A stretch of DNA of 64,000 nt, taken from Brevundimonas halotolerans. GTDB lineage: Bacteria > Pseudomonadota > Alphaproteobacteria > Caulobacterales > Caulobacteraceae. The stretch spans positions 1 to 64,000 of the forward strand of contig NZ_QTTA01000003.1 of NCBI RefSeq assembly GCF_003730275.1, given 5' to 3'. Positions 16,264 through 26,088 of the stretch are shown in pieces. Within the stretch, counting starts at the first letter, position 1; each line of letters starts with the position of its first letter. Under the pieces are notes generated by a model, which made no database searches, was not told the DNA's origin, and saw only the letters and a program-made list of their open reading frames with translations. Both the position numbers and the translations under genes were made by a program.

Positions 16264-18993
16264 ATGAACCGTCCGCTCACCCCACCCCCCGTCGCCGAAC
16301 GCCCGGTGCGCTCCACAGAGGGCGCAACCCCGGTCATGGCCCAATTCCTGGACGCCAAGGCGGCCCAGCCGGATGCGCTGCTGTTCTTCCGCATGGGCGA
16401 TTTCTACGAGCTGTTCTTTGAGGATGCCGAGGTGGCGGCGGGCGCCCTGGGGCTGGCCCTGACCAAGCGGGGCAAGCATCTGGGTGAGGACATCGCCATG
16501 GCCGGCGTGCCCGCCCATGCCATGGAGGGCTATCTGGCCCGGCTGATCCGGCAGGGGCACCGGGTGGCCATCTGTGACCAGACCGAGGACCCGGCCGAGG
16601 CGAAGAAGCGGGGCTCCAAGGCGGTGGTCCGGCGCGAGATCGTGCGGGTCGTCACCCCCGGCACCCTGACCGAAGACAGCCTGCTGGATGCGCGCGGGGC
16701 CAACCGGCTGGTGGCGGTGACGCTGCGTAGCGGCCGGGCCGCCGTGGCCGCGGTCGAGCTGTCGTCCGGCCGGGTGGAGACCGCCGTCTGTGACGTGGGC
16801 GATCTGGCCTCGACCCTCGTAAGCTTTGCCCCGTCCGAGATTCTGGTGCCCGACCGGCTGTTCGGCGATGCCGATCTGGATCAGGCGCTGGCCACCGCCG
16901 ATGCGCCGGTCCAGCCGTTGGCCCAGGCGCTGGCCGAGCCCCGGGCCGCCGCTGAGCGTGTGGCGCGCCTCTATGGCGTGGCGACGCTGGACGCCTTTGG
17001 CGCCTTTGAGCCGGTCGAGATTTCGGCGCTGGGCCTGATCGCCGCCTATCTGGAGACGACCCAGGTCGGGGCGGTGCCGGTGCTGTCGCCGCCGCGCCGC
17101 TCGGCCGAGGGCCAGCATCTGGCCATCGACCCGGCTACCCGGCTGAGTCTGGAGATCGACCGCACCCAGAGAGGCGAGCGGGCGGGGTCGCTGCTGGACA
17201 CGCTGGACCGGACCGTGACCGCCGGCGGTGCGCGGGCGCTGGCCGAGAGACTGGCCCGCCCCGGGCGCGACCCGGACCGGATCAACCGGGCGCTGGACGC
17301 CGTCGCCTGGCTGGTCGAGCACCGTGCTCTGAGTGGCGAGGTCCGGGACCTGCTGAAGGGGTCGTCGGATACGGCCCGCGCCCTGACCCGGCTGGTGCTG
17401 GGCCGCGGGGGGCCGCGCGATCTGGCGGCGATCCAGGCCGGGACCCGCATCGCCCAGGAACTGACCGCCCTGTTTGCGCGCCGGTCGGACCGTCTGGACC
17501 CTGACCTGCCCCATGATCTGGAGCGGGCGCTGGCGGCGCTGACGCCGGATGCGGCGCTTCAGGCCCTGCTGGCCGAGCTGGACGAGGGACTGGTCGAGGA
17601 CCCGCCGCATCTGGCCCGCGACGGGGGTCTGGTCCGGGCCGGTCATCGCCCAGAACTGGATCAAGCACGGACCCTGCGCGACGACAGCCGCCGGGTGATC
17701 GCCGAGCTGGAGGCGCGGGCCGTGGCCGACAGCGGCATCCCCTTCAAGGTGCGCCACAATGCCGTGCTGGGCTATTTCCTCGAGGTCACGGCCAAACAGG
17801 CCGAGCCGCTGATGCAGCGCGGTGCCGAAAGCCCCTTCATCCACCGCCAGACCCTGGCCAATCAGGTCCGGTTCACCACCGTTGAACTGTCCGATCTGGA
17901 TGCGCGCATCACCCAGGCCGGGCATCGGGTCACGGCCATGGAGGTCGAGACCTTCGAGGACTGGCGCGGCCGGGTGCGCGAGCTGGCGGCCCCGGTTCAG
18001 GCGCTCGCCGATGCGCTGGGCTGGCTGGATGCCACCGCAGCGCTGGCCGAATGGGCCGAAGAGGTCGGCGCGGTCCGGCCGGAGGTCGATGACGGGCTGG
18101 AGCTGTGTATCGAGGGCGGACGCCACCCGGTCGTCGAGGCGGCGGTACGGGCCGAAGGCAAGCCCTATACGCCCAATGACTGTCGGCTGGACGGCGCGGG
18201 CGCCGGGGGCTGTCCGCGACTGGCGCTGGTCACCGGGCCGAACATGGCGGGCAAGTCAACCTTCCTGCGTCAGGCGGCGCTGCTGGTGGTGCTGGCCCAG
18301 TCCGGGGCGTTCGTTCCGGCGCGCGCCATGCGGCTGGGCGTGGTCGATCGGCTGTTCAGCCGGGTTGGCGCGGGGGACGATCTGGCCCGGGGCCGGTCGA
18401 CCTTCATGACCGAGATGGTCGAGACCGCCGCCATCCTCAACCAGGCCACCGACCGCAGCTTTGTTGTGCTGGACGAGATCGGGCGGGGCACGGCCACCTA
18501 TGACGGGCTGGCCATTGCCTGGGCCGTGACCGAGGCCCTGCACGAGGCCAATCGCTGTCGTGCCCTGTTCGCCACCCACTATCACGAGCTGGCGCAGCTG
18601 GAGGGGCGGCTGGACCATCTGGCCAATCTGTCGCTGAGGGCGCGCGAGTGGAACGGCGATCTGGTCTTCCTGCACGAGGCGGTCGCCGGCCCTGCCGACC
18701 GCAGCTATGGCGTGCAGGTGGCCAAGCTGGCCGGGGTGCCGACCGGTGTGGTCGCGCGGGCCCGGGCCGTGCTGGACCAGCTGGAAACCACGGGCGAAGC
18801 CGACAGCCGTCTGGACGACCTGCCGCTGTTTGCCATGGCCGAGCCCCCTGCCCCTGCCCCGCCGGTGGCCCCGCCCGCCATGGTCGAGGCCCTGGCCGAG
18901 CTGGAGCCCGATGACCTGACCCCACGCGAGGCGCTGGAGGCGCTATATCGTCTGAAAGCCTTGTCCCGGAGCCCCGGGCCGGGCAGGCGCTGA
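16264..18993 (+). CDS. mutS: DNA mismatch repair protein MutS
   Basis: 909 residues, slightly longer than E. coli MutS (853). The N-terminal mismatch-recognition domain contains FFRMGDFYELFFEDAE (the Phe-x-Glu wedge motif) at about residues 40-56. Connector, lever and clamp domains follow. The ATPase has Walker A GPNMAGKSTFLRQ (about 658) and the Walker B/signature region DEIGRGTATYDGLAIAW, then HYHELAQLE. It binds mispaired bases and recruits MutL. ATG chosen at MNRPLTPPP. glnD follows after only 5 bp, so the two are co-transcribed. Confidence 0.97.
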   Translation: MNRPLTPPPVAERPVRSTEGATPVMAQFLDAKAAQPDALLFFRMGDFYELFFEDAEVAAGALGLALTKRGKHLGEDIAMAGVPAHAMEGYLARLIRQGHRVAICDQTEDPAEAKKRGSKAVVRREIVRVVTPGTLTEDSLLDARGANRLVAVTLRSGRAAVAAVELSSGRVETAVCDVGDLASTLVSFAPSEILVPDRLFGDADLDQALATADAPVQPLAQALAEPRAAAERVARLYGVATLDAFGAFEPVEISALGLIAAYLETTQVGAVPVLSPPRRSAEGQHLAIDPATRLSLEIDRTQRGERAGSLLDTLDRTVTAGGARALAERLARPGRDPDRINRALDAVAWLVEHRALSGEVRDLLKGSSDTARALTRLVLGRGGPRDLAAIQAGTRIAQELTALFARRSDRLDPDLPHDLERALAALTPDAALQALLAELDEGLVEDPPHLARDGGLVRAGHRPELDQARTLRDDSRRVIAELEARAVADSGIPFKVRHNAVLGYFLEVTAKQAEPLMQRGAESPFIHRQTLANQVRFTTVELSDLDARITQAGHRVTAMEVETFEDWRGRVRELAAPVQALADALGWLDATAALAEWAEEVGAVRPEVDDGLELCIEGGRHPVVEAAVRAEGKPYTPNDCRLDGAGAGGCPRLALVTGPNMAGKSTFLRQAALLVVLAQSGAFVPARAMRLGVVDRLFSRVGAGDDLARGRSTFMTEMVETAAILNQATDRSFVVLDEIGRGTATYDGLAIAWAVTEALHEANRCRALFATHYHELAQLEGRLDHLANLSLRAREWNGDLVFLHEAVAGPADRSYGVQVAKLAGVPTGVVARARAVLDQLETTGEADSRLDDLPLFAMAEPPAPAPPVAPPAMVEALAELEPDDLTPREALEALYRLKALSRSPGPGRR

Positions 18994-18998
18994 TCGGG

Positions 18999-21812
18999 AT
19001 GGCGCCCGACCTGGATCCCGAGGTGATCACTGCCCTCGAGGCTGCTGCCGCCACCGACCGGCCCCGGGCGGCGCTGGCCCCGATTCTGGCCGAAATCCTG
19101 TCGAACGGACGGTCGAAAGCCGCCCAACGTCTGGTGCAGGGCGCGGGCGGGGTCGAGGTGGCTCGCCTGTATGCCCGGGCCGCCGATCGCATGGTTCAGA
19201 GCCTGTGGTGGGTGACCACCGAACACCTGTTTCCCGCCCCCAACCCCACCGATGCCGAGCGCCTCGCCCTGCTGGCCGTCGGGGGCTATGGCCGGGGCGT
19301 TCTGGCGCCGCACTCGGACCTCGACCTGATGTTTCTGCGGCCGTGGAAATCGACCTCGCGCACCGAGCAGGTGACCGAGTTCGTGCTCTACGTCCTGTGG
19401 GATCTGGGGCTGAAGATCGGCAGCACCTCGCGGTCGATGGACGAGGCCCTGTCGGTCGGCAAGTCGGACATGACGGTGCGCACCGCCCTGCTGGAAGCGC
19501 GCCCTCTGGCGGGTGATGCGGATCTGACCGAAACCTTTCTGATCCGGTTTCGCCAGCAGGTGGAGAAGGCCGATGCCCGCCCCTTCATCGCCGCCAAACT
19601 GGCCGAGCGGGAGGCGCGGCACCAGAAGGTCGGGGCGGTGCGCTATCGCGTCGAGCCCAACGTCAAGGACGGCAAGGGGGGACTGCGCGACCTCAACTGC
19701 CTGTTCTGGATCGCCCGGGGGCTGGCGCCCGACAGTCCGCTGGGCGAGGCCGCGCTGGAGGACCTGCTGACCCGGCGAGAGCGGCGGCTGTTTGCCGAGG
19801 CCTTTGATTTCCTGTGGCAGGTGCGCATTCACATGCACCGGATCGCCGACCGGCCGGTCGAGGCCCTGACGTTCGACCTGCAGCCCGAGGTGGCCCGACG
19901 CATGGGCTGGCGCGGGCGCGGCGATGAGCCGGCGGTCGAGCGCTTCATGCGGCGATACTTCCTCGTCGCCCGCGATGTCGGAGCCCTGACCCGGGCCATG
20001 AGCGCCCAGCTGGAGGCCCGCCAGCAGAAGAAGGCCGGCGGTCTGGTGCGCGGCCTGTCGGCCCTGTGGCCCGGCCGCAGCAAGCCGCTGGAGACGCCCG
20101 GCTTTCTGGTCGACAAGGGCCGGCTGAGCGTCACCGGGCCCGAGGTGTTCGACGAGGACCCGACCCGGCTGCTGACCCTGTTCGTCGAGGCCGACCGGCT
20201 GGATCTGGACCTGCATCCCGACGCCTTTGCCGCCGTGACCCGGTCGCTGCCCCGCGTCACGCCGCGCCTGCGCCGCGATCCCGAGGCCAGCCGCGCCTTT
20301 CTGACGGTTCTGGCGCACGGGCAGCGGCCTTACCGGGTGCTCAGCATCATGAACGAGACGGGGCTGCTGGGGCGGTTTCTGCCGGAATGGGGCCGGATCG
20401 TCGGCCAGACCCAGTTCAACATGTATCACGCCTATACGGTCGATGAGCACACCCTGCAGGCCGTCGGCATCATCAACGACATCAAGCGCGGCAAGCTGAA
20501 GGACGACCACCCGCTGGCGTCCGAGATCATCCACCGGATTGCCGATCCGGAGGTGCTGATGCTGGCCATGCTGCTGCACGATGTGGGCAAGGGCGGCGAC
20601 CGGGGCCAGCTGGAGGACGGGGCGATCGCGGCGCGGCGGGCGTGCGAGCGGCTGGGCGTCGACAGTCGGCGCATCGAGCTGGTCACCTGGCTGGTGCGGC
20701 ACCACCTGGCCCTGTCCGACTATGCCCAGAAGCGCGATGTGACCGATCCCGACACGGTTCAGGCCTGCGCCGATCTGGTCGGCGACCCCGAGCGACTGCG
20801 TATGCTGCTGGTGCTGACGGCCGCCGATATCCGCGCGGTCGGGCCGGGCGTGTGGAACAATTGGAAGGGTCAGCTGCTGCGGGACCTGCATCGCCGGGTG
20901 CTGGCGGTGTTCAAGGGCGAGACGGTCGACGAGCCGGATCCGCTGGCGGCCTATCCAGAGCTGGTCGCCCGGGCGCGCGAGACCGGCGCCGCCGCCGATG
21001 TGCTGGTCGACTGGGCCGCCGATCCGGCAGCGGAACGCCATCCCCGGGCGGTGGGGCGGGCGACAACCCGGGTGGCGGTGGCCGCCGCCGACCGTCCCGG
21101 CCTGTTTGCCGCGCTTGCCCAGGCCCTGTCGCGGACAGGCGCCGACATCGTCGGGGCGCGGGTGGTGACGGCGCCCGAGGGTCTGGCGCTGGATGTGTTC
21201 GAGGTGCAGGACGGCGCGGGCCTGCCCTATGGCCAGGCGGAACCGCGCCGGCTGGAGCGGTTGATCCGCTCGCTTGAAGCCGCCGCCCGGGCCGTGCCCG
21301 AAGGCACCCCCGATATACCGGAGGAGGAGACGGTGATGACCGCCGTCAGCGCCCGCCGCGCGGCCTTTGACGTCCGGCCCGTGGTCATGATCGACACCAC
21401 CGCCGCCAGCCAGGCGGTCGTCATCGAGGTCTCGGGCGCCGACCGGCCGGGCCTGCTGGCCGAACTGGCGACCGCCATCGCCGCCGAGGGGCTGTCCTTG
21501 CGATCCGCCCACATCGCCAATTTCGGCGAGCGGGCGGTCGATGCCTTTTACGTCACCGATGCGGCCGGTCGAAAGCCGACCCGGCGGGCGAAGCTGGACC
21601 GGCTGGCGGCCACGCTGGAGGCGGTGCTGGACCGGGCGCGCCTGCCCGATCCGTCACCCGGTCAGCGGCCCATCACGCCGGTGCGGGCCAGCGTGCGCGA
21701 CGTCTCGGATCTGGGGCGGCTCAGCGGCCGATCGCCTGACGCTGCAGGGCAAAGAGCGTCTCGCAGCCCCCGTGCGCCAGGGCGAACAGACGATCAAACT
21801 CCGCGCGGCTGA
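18999..21812 (+). CDS. glnD: Bifunctional [protein-PII] uridylyltransferase/uridylyl-removing enzyme
   Basis: 937 residues. The nucleotidyltransferase motif [19 protein letters not shown] is near residue 90, the HD phosphohydrolase motif [10 protein letters not shown] near 525, and two C-terminal ACT domains begin near 691 and 808 (each with DRPGL). It senses glutamine and modifies or demodifies PII proteins to control nitrogen assimilation. It follows mutS by 5 bp. The last 31 or so residues are read from DNA that also encodes the C-terminus of the convergent rph; this tail is low-complexity and probably a run-through to the first stop. Confidence 0.96.
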   Translation: MAPDLDPEVITALEAAAATDRPRAALAPILAEILSNGRSKAAQRLVQGAGGVEVARLYARAADRMVQSLWWVTTEHLFPAPNPTDAERLALLAVGGYGRGVLAPHSDLDLMFLRPWKSTSRTEQVTEFVLYVLWDLGLKIGSTSRSMDEALSVGKSDMTVRTALLEARPLAGDADLTETFLIRFRQQVEKADARPFIAAKLAEREARHQKVGAVRYRVEPNVKDGKGGLRDLNCLFWIARGLAPDSPLGEAALEDLLTRRERRLFAEAFDFLWQVRIHMHRIADRPVEALTFDLQPEVARRMGWRGRGDEPAVERFMRRYFLVARDVGALTRAMSAQLEARQQKKAGGLVRGLSALWPGRSKPLETPGFLVDKGRLSVTGPEVFDEDPTRLLTLFVEADRLDLDLHPDAFAAVTRSLPRVTPRLRRDPEASRAFLTVLAHGQRPYRVLSIMNETGLLGRFLPEWGRIVGQTQFNMYHAYTVDEHTLQAVGIINDIKRGKLKDDHPLASEIIHRIADPEVLMLAMLLHDVGKGGDRGQLEDGAIAARRACERLGVDSRRIELVTWLVRHHLALSDYAQKRDVTDPDTVQACADLVGDPERLRMLLVLTAADIRAVGPGVWNNWKGQLLRDLHRRVLAVFKGETVDEPDPLAAYPELVARARETGAAADVLVDWAADPAAERHPRAVGRATTRVAVAAADRPGLFAALAQALSRTGADIVGARVVTAPEGLALDVFEVQDGAGLPYGQAEPRRLERLIRSLEAAARAVPEGTPDIPEEETVMTAVSARRAAFDVRPVVMIDTTAASQAVVIEVSGADRPGLLAELATAIAAEGLSLRSAHIANFGERAVDAFYVTDAAGRKPTRRAKLDRLAATLEAVLDRARLPDPSPGQRPITPVRASVRDVSDLGRLSGRSPDAAGQRASRSPRAPGRTDDQTPRG

Positions 21813-22437
21813 AGCCCCGCTTTTCGCCGGTGGCCTGAATTTCGACGATGCTGCCCGATCCGGTCAGGACGAAGTTGGAATCGGCCTCGGCGCTGGAATC
21901 TTCTTCGTAATCAAGGTCCAGAACCGGGGTGTCCTTGAACACGCCGCACGAGATGGCCGCCACCTGATCGGTCAGGGGGTCAGTCTTGAGCACCCCTTCC
22001 TCGCGCAGATAGTCGAGCGCCGAGGCCAGAGCGACCCAGGCGCCGGTGATGGCCGCCGTGCGGGTGCCGCCGTCGGCCTGGATGACGTCGCAGTCGAGGG
22101 TGACCTGACGCTCGCCCAGCGCCTTGAGGTCAACGACGGCGCGCAGGCTGCGGCCGATCAGGCGCTGGATTTCCTGTGTCCGGCCCGACTGTTTGCCCGA
22201 GGCGGCCTCGCGCCGGCCCCGGGTATGGGTGGCGCGGGGCAGCATGCCGTATTCGGCCGTCACCCAGCCCTGACCCTTGCCGCGCAGCCAGGGCGGCAGG
22301 TGCTCCTCGACCGAGGCGGTGACCAGCACCTTGGTCTGGCCGAACGACACCAGACACGACCCCTCGGCATAGCGGTTGACGCCGGTTTCGAGCGTCACGG
22401 GGCGAAGCTGGTCGGGCGAACGGTCGGAAGGGCGCAT
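21721..22437 (-). CDS. rph: Ribonuclease PH
   Basis: 238 residues, the standard length. A phosphorolytic 3'-5' exoribonuclease that trims tRNA 3' ends. Motifs are [34 protein letters not shown], the [17 protein letters not shown] phosphate-binding region, the [19 protein letters not shown] active site, and [18 protein letters not shown]. It is convergent with glnD (92-bp overlap) and divergent from hrcA, an arrangement common in alphaproteobacteria. Confidence 0.97.
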   Translation of the reverse strand: MRPSDRSPDQLRPVTLETGVNRYAEGSCLVSFGQTKVLVTASVEEHLPPWLRGKGQGWVTAEYGMLPRATHTRGRREAASGKQSGRTQEIQRLIGRSLRAVVDLKALGERQVTLDCDVIQADGGTRTAAITGAWVALASALDYLREEGVLKTDPLTDQVAAISCGVFKDTPVLDLDYEEDSSAEADSNFVLTGSGSIVEIQATGEKRGFSRAEFDRLFALAHGGCETLFALQRQAIGR

Positions 22438-22554
22438 GATGTCTCTTTTGCGTATTGGAAGGGGTCGCGGGCGTGCTTATCCTGAAAGCGTGACCCTGTC
22501 CCGCTCCCAGATGCCAGAAGACCCGGCCCCCGCAGATGCCGGACGAGGCTGCGC

Positions 22555-23643
22555 ATGAGCTCCATGCCGTTTCATCCCTCGCCCTCGCTGACCACGCTGG
22601 ACGCCCGGGCGCGCGACATCTTCCGCAGCATCGTCGAGACCTATCTGGAGACGGGAGAGCCGGTCGGGTCGCGGACCCTGTCGCGCGGGACCATCGCCCT
22701 GTCGCCGGCCTCGATCCGCAACACCATGCAGGACCTGACGCTGGCGGGTTTGCTGGCGTCGCCGCACACCTCGTCCGGGCGGGTGCCGACCCATGCCGGG
22801 CTGCGGCTGTTCGTCGACGGTTTGCTGGAGATCGGCGACGTCGGCACCGAGGAACGGCGCGAGATCGATGCGCGGCTGGCGGGGCTGGCGCGGCCGGGGG
22901 GGCGCGTGGATTTCGATCAGGCGCTGAACGAGGCGTCGTCCCTGCTGTCGGGACTGGCGGGCGGGGCCGGCATTGTCGCCAGCCCGGTCCGGGATACCGG
23001 AATCAAGCACGTCGAGTTCGTGGCGCTGGGCCATGATCAGGCCCTGGCCATTCTGGTGGCCGAGGACGGGCAGGTGGAGAACCGGCTGATGCCCATGGGG
23101 CCCGGCATGACCCCCTCGACCCTGCAGGAGGCCTCGAACTTTCTGAATGCCCGGCTGAAGGGTCGCTCGCTGACCGAGGCCCGGGGCGAGATGAGCCAGG
23201 AGCTGAATTCGGCGCGTCAGGCGCTGGATGCGGCGGCCGCCCGGCTGGTCGAGGACGGCATGGCGGCCTGGTCCGGGGCGGCGGGGCCGCGGTCGCTGAT
23301 CGTGCGGGGGCGGGCCAATCTGTTGCAGGACCGCGAGGCGCTGGAGGATCTGGACCGGGTGCGGGTGCTGTTCGATGATCTGGAGCAGAAGGAACAGCTG
23401 ATCGGCCTGCTGGACGGGGTGTCCGAGGCCCAGGGGGTGCGCATTTTTATCGGCGCCGAGACACGACTGTTTTCACTTTCGGGTTCCTCTGTGATCGCCG
23501 CGCCCTATATGACGGGGCGACAACGGGTGCTGGGCGCGGTCGGCGTGATCGGCCCCACGCGTTTGAACTATGCCAGGATCATTCCGTTGGTGGACTACAC
23601 CGCCCGCGTACTGAGCCGACTGTTTGACGGACAAGAGCCTTGA
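22555..23643 (+). CDS. hrcA: Heat-inducible transcription repressor HrcA
   Basis: 362 residues. The N-terminal winged helix ([63 protein letters not shown]) is followed by the GAF-like domain and the C-terminal [19 protein letters not shown] motif. HrcA binds CIRCE inverted repeats, usually before groESL in this group. No CIRCE element is seen before hrcA or dnaK here, so its target is probably elsewhere on the chromosome. The stop overlaps the grpE start. Confidence 0.95.
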   Translation: MSSMPFHPSPSLTTLDARARDIFRSIVETYLETGEPVGSRTLSRGTIALSPASIRNTMQDLTLAGLLASPHTSSGRVPTHAGLRLFVDGLLEIGDVGTEERREIDARLAGLARPGGRVDFDQALNEASSLLSGLAGGAGIVASPVRDTGIKHVEFVALGHDQALAILVAEDGQVENRLMPMGPGMTPSTLQEASNFLNARLKGRSLTEARGEMSQELNSARQALDAAAARLVEDGMAAWSGAAGPRSLIVRGRANLLQDREALEDLDRVRVLFDDLEQKEQLIGLLDGVSEAQGVRIFIGAETRLFSLSGSSVIAAPYMTGRQRVLGAVGVIGPTRLNYARIIPLVDYTARVLSRLFDGQEP

Positions 23644-24311
23644 ACGACACACCGCACGACCCTGATTTCGATGACCTGAACGGCATGGATCCGGCCGATG
23701 AAGCCGACGCCGAAGCGGGCCTGAATTCCGATCCTGCCCATACAGGTGTGGGCATGGACAACCTCGACGCCATCCTCGACGAGCGGGACCAATGGAAGGA
23801 CCGGGCGCTGCGCGCCGTGGCCGAGGTCGAGAACATCAAGCGCCGGGCCGAGACCCAGAACAATGACGCCCGCGCCTATGCCATCCAGCGCTTTGCCCGC
23901 GACCTGCTGGGCGTGGCCGACAATCTGGAGCGGGCCCTGCAGGCGGCACCCAAGAATGCCGAGGGGGCCGAGGCCGGGTTGGTGACCGGGCTGGAGCTGA
24001 CGCAGAAGTCGCTGCTGTCGGCCTTTGCCAGCAACAATCTGGTGCGCGTGGCGCCCGAGGCGGGTGAAGCATTCGATCCGCACCTGCATCAGGCGATGAT
24101 GGAGCAGCCGTCAGAGACAGTGCCCGGCGGGTCTGTGATCCAGACGCTGCAGGCGGGCTATGCCCTGTTCGGGCGCACGGTGCGCCCGGCCATGGTAGTC
24201 GTCGCCGCCAAGGGGTCCGGCCCCGCACCCGGAACCTCGGCGTCAGAGGCGGCCCATGCCTATGAGGCGGCAGCCTCGGCCACGGGCGGGGCCCACGACT
24301 CGAAAGCCTGA
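23640..24311 (+). CDS. grpE: Nucleotide exchange factor GrpE
   Basis: 223 residues. An acidic, disordered N-terminus ([20 protein letters not shown]) precedes the long dimerisation helix ([28 protein letters not shown]), then [16 protein letters not shown] and the beta domain ([42 protein letters not shown]). It releases ADP from DnaK. The start is a TTG overlapping the hrcA stop (TTGA) after a GGACAAGAG sequence; an in-frame ATG at 23682 is the alternative. DnaK and DnaJ are encoded about 2 kb downstream. Confidence 0.94.
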   Translation: MNDTPHDPDFDDLNGMDPADEADAEAGLNSDPAHTGVGMDNLDAILDERDQWKDRALRAVAEVENIKRRAETQNNDARAYAIQRFARDLLGVADNLERALQAAPKNAEGAEAGLVTGLELTQKSLLSAFASNNLVRVAPEAGEAFDPHLHQAMMEQPSETVPGGSVIQTLQAGYALFGRTVRPAMVVVAAKGSGPAPGTSASEAAHAYEAAASATGGAHDSKA

Positions 24312-24330
24312 TGATTTGGGGGCCTGACCC

Positions 24331-25233
24331 TCAGGTCTTGAGGCGCGCGTCGAACAGGGCCAGCAGCTTGTCCCAGCCGTCGGCGGCGGCATCGGCCTTG
24401 TAGCTGGCGCGGTAGTCGGCGTGGAAGCCGTGCTGGGCACCGTCATAGACGTCGATGCCGCTGTCGGTGCGCCCGGCGCGCTGCAGGGCCTGACGCATGA
24501 GCTCGACACTGGACAGCGGGATGCCCCGATCCATCTCGCCATAGAGGCCCAGCACCGGGGCCTTGAGGTCGGCCGCCAGATCGACCGGCCAGGGCTGACC
24601 GGCGGCGATCTGTTCGGGCGTGGCATCGGCGGCGGGCGCCAGCCGTCCGTACCAGGCGACCCCGGCGTCGATCACGGCAAAGCGGGCGCAGGCCTGCCAG
24701 ACGACCTTGCCGCCCCAGCAGAAGCCGGTGATGCCGACCTTGTCCGCCCGGGCCCACAGCTGGCGCGACAGCCATTCCATGCCGGAGGAGATGTCGCCCA
24801 TCACCTGCTCATAGCCGGCCTGACCGACAATTTCCTGGATGCGACCGAAGTCGGTCAGCGGTGCCGGATCATCGACCCGGACGAAGAAGGCCGGGGCCAT
24901 GGCCGCATAGCCGGCCTTGGCCAGACGGCGGCAGATGTCGCGGATATAGTCGTGGACGCCGAAGATCTCGGAGGCGACGATCACCACGGGAAAGGGCCCC
25001 TCGCCCTCGGGACGCGCGACATATGCGGGCAGATCAAAGCCGTCCGGGGCGGGATAGGTGACGGTCTCGGTGACCAGGCCTTCGCTGTCGGTGACGATGG
25101 GGGCGGCGTCCTGGGCCAGCGCCGCCGGGGCGTATCCCGCAAACATCAGGCCGGTCAGGCCCCCTGTGGCCAACGCCCTGCGGCTGAAACGGAAATCCTC
25201 GTCGATCGGGCCTTCGGGACGGGTCAGTCGCAT
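24331..25233 (-). CDS. Dienelactone hydrolase-family protein, probably exported by Tat
   Basis: 300 residues. The N-terminus contains SRRALATGG plus a hydrophobic stretch ending in ALAQ (about residue 41), a twin-arginine signal pattern. The mature part has the DLH alpha/beta-hydrolase fold: VVIVASEIFGVHDYIRDICRRLA, the GFCWGG nucleophile elbow with Cys, the acid residue in GLYGEMDRGIP, and the His in GAQHGFHADYR. The Cys-Asp-His triad is thus complete. Substrate unknown; DLH homologues hydrolyse lactones and esters. It is convergent with grpE. Confidence 0.85.
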   Translation of the reverse strand: MRLTRPEGPIDEDFRFSRRALATGGLTGLMFAGYAPAALAQDAAPIVTDSEGLVTETVTYPAPDGFDLPAYVARPEGEGPFPVVIVASEIFGVHDYIRDICRRLAKAGYAAMAPAFFVRVDDPAPLTDFGRIQEIVGQAGYEQVMGDISSGMEWLSRQLWARADKVGITGFCWGGKVVWQACARFAVIDAGVAWYGRLAPAADATPEQIAAGQPWPVDLAADLKAPVLGLYGEMDRGIPLSSVELMRQALQRAGRTDSGIDVYDGAQHGFHADYRASYKADAAADGWDKLLALFDARLKT

Positions 25234-25315
25234 GGGGCGGTCTCCTCAAGGTCAGGGGGTGAGCCTGCGCCCTGCGCCCCGGGACGTCCAGTCACGATCG
25301 CCTCAGCTCCGCGGG

Positions 25316-25735
25316 TCAGCGGGTGAAATAATAGTCGGCGATGCGGCAGACATTGACGCCGACCCGTTCCAGGCGCTCGCCGTTCGAAAACTCGGCGCGC
25401 ACCACATAGACGCAGGCGCCGGAGCCGTTGTCGACGTCGATGACCGCACTGTCACCCGTCGCCAGCACCTCGGGCGTCAGAAGATCGCCGCGCCAGTCGG
25501 TCCGGGCGGGATCAGCGGCATAGAGGCTGACGATGGTCCAGCCGGTCTGGTTATGGACCCGCACGCGACGGTTCTGGCCGTCATTGGAAGACTGGGCGCC
25601 GCGCGTTGTCCCGCGCGACTGGTCCGCCGACTGGGCCCAGCCGGGTTCAGGCGCCGCCAGCAGGCAGGCCGAAAGGGCCAGAACGCCGGTGGCGCTGGCA
25701 ATGCCGCAGAGCCGCAGGCCGGAAAACTTGGACAT
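25316..25735 (-). CDS. Small secreted protein of unknown function
   Basis: 139 residues with a clear signal peptide (hydrophobic region about 10-28, predicted cleavage after PGWAQ or GWA). The mature part is short and contains RVRVHNQTGWTIVSLYAADPARTDWRGDLL and, later, IDVDNGSGACVYVVRAEF, plus two Cys that could form a disulfide (GSGACVY and GVNVCRIADYYF). The pattern resembles small periplasmic proteins common in Caulobacteraceae with no known role. About 80 bp separates it from the hydrolase gene downstream. Confidence 0.7.
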   Translation of the reverse strand: MSKFSGLRLCGIASATGVLALSACLLAAPEPGWAQSADQSRGTTRGAQSSNDGQNRRVRVHNQTGWTIVSLYAADPARTDWRGDLLTPEVLATGDSAVIDVDNGSGACVYVVRAEFSNGERLERVGVNVCRIADYYFTR

Positions 25736-26088
25736 AAGGGCGTCGTCTCTGCAGCGAATGAAATCCGGAAAGCGCGGTTTCCGGGCGGTGCAACTGGTTT
25801 AGGTGACCCCCATACTGGCGTCCAGCCGAGGCTGTGACACCTGACGGAGCCTGATTATCGTCTTTCGTGAGGCAGTCAGGCGGTCTGCGCCCCGATCACA
25901 GCAGGCCCGTATGCACGAAAGGGCTTGCGGGTGCCCCTGCGCTTCCCATATCGGCATCAGCCGTGCAAAGCCCCTTGTCTCTCTGGGGATTTGCCCGAAC
26001 CAAACACCAACCCCCACGGGGGTGGCTGACAGGGGCGCTCGGACGAGGCCCGGAGCCATCCGCCGAACAGGAGCAAGACGTAGAGTCC
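25736..26088. other. dnaK leader and divergent regulatory gap
   Basis: This 353-bp gap separates the small secreted protein gene from dnaK. It holds a sigma-32-type promoter and an untranslated leader of about 130 nt with a short hairpin (ACCCC/GGGGT, 26010-26023). The AGGAG at 26069-26073 is 15 nt from the ATG, unusually far; TAGAG lies closer. No CIRCE repeat and no additional gene are apparent. Confidence 0.6.
25924..25951 (+). promoter_or_regulatory. Sigma-32 heat-shock promoter of dnaK
   Basis: CTTGCGG at 25924-25930 and CCCATAT at 25945-25951 are separated by 14 bp. This fits the RpoH consensus (CTTGAAA, 12-16 bp, CCCATNT), especially at the diagnostic CTTG and CCCAT cores. The -10 element lies 137 bp upstream of the dnaK ATG. 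Confidence 0.75.

Noticed and set aside
18705-21512. A 935-codon open frame antisense to mutS and glnD, and similar long antisense frames (for example 5409-6950, 45333-46625)
   Set aside because: They mirror well-conserved genes on the other strand and read as low-complexity Arg/Gly/Pro-rich protein, the usual effect of high GC on stop frequency.
22438-22554. CIRCE inverted repeat expected for HrcA autoregulation
   Set aside because: No TTAGCACTC/GAGTGCTAA-like repeat is visible here or before dnaK.
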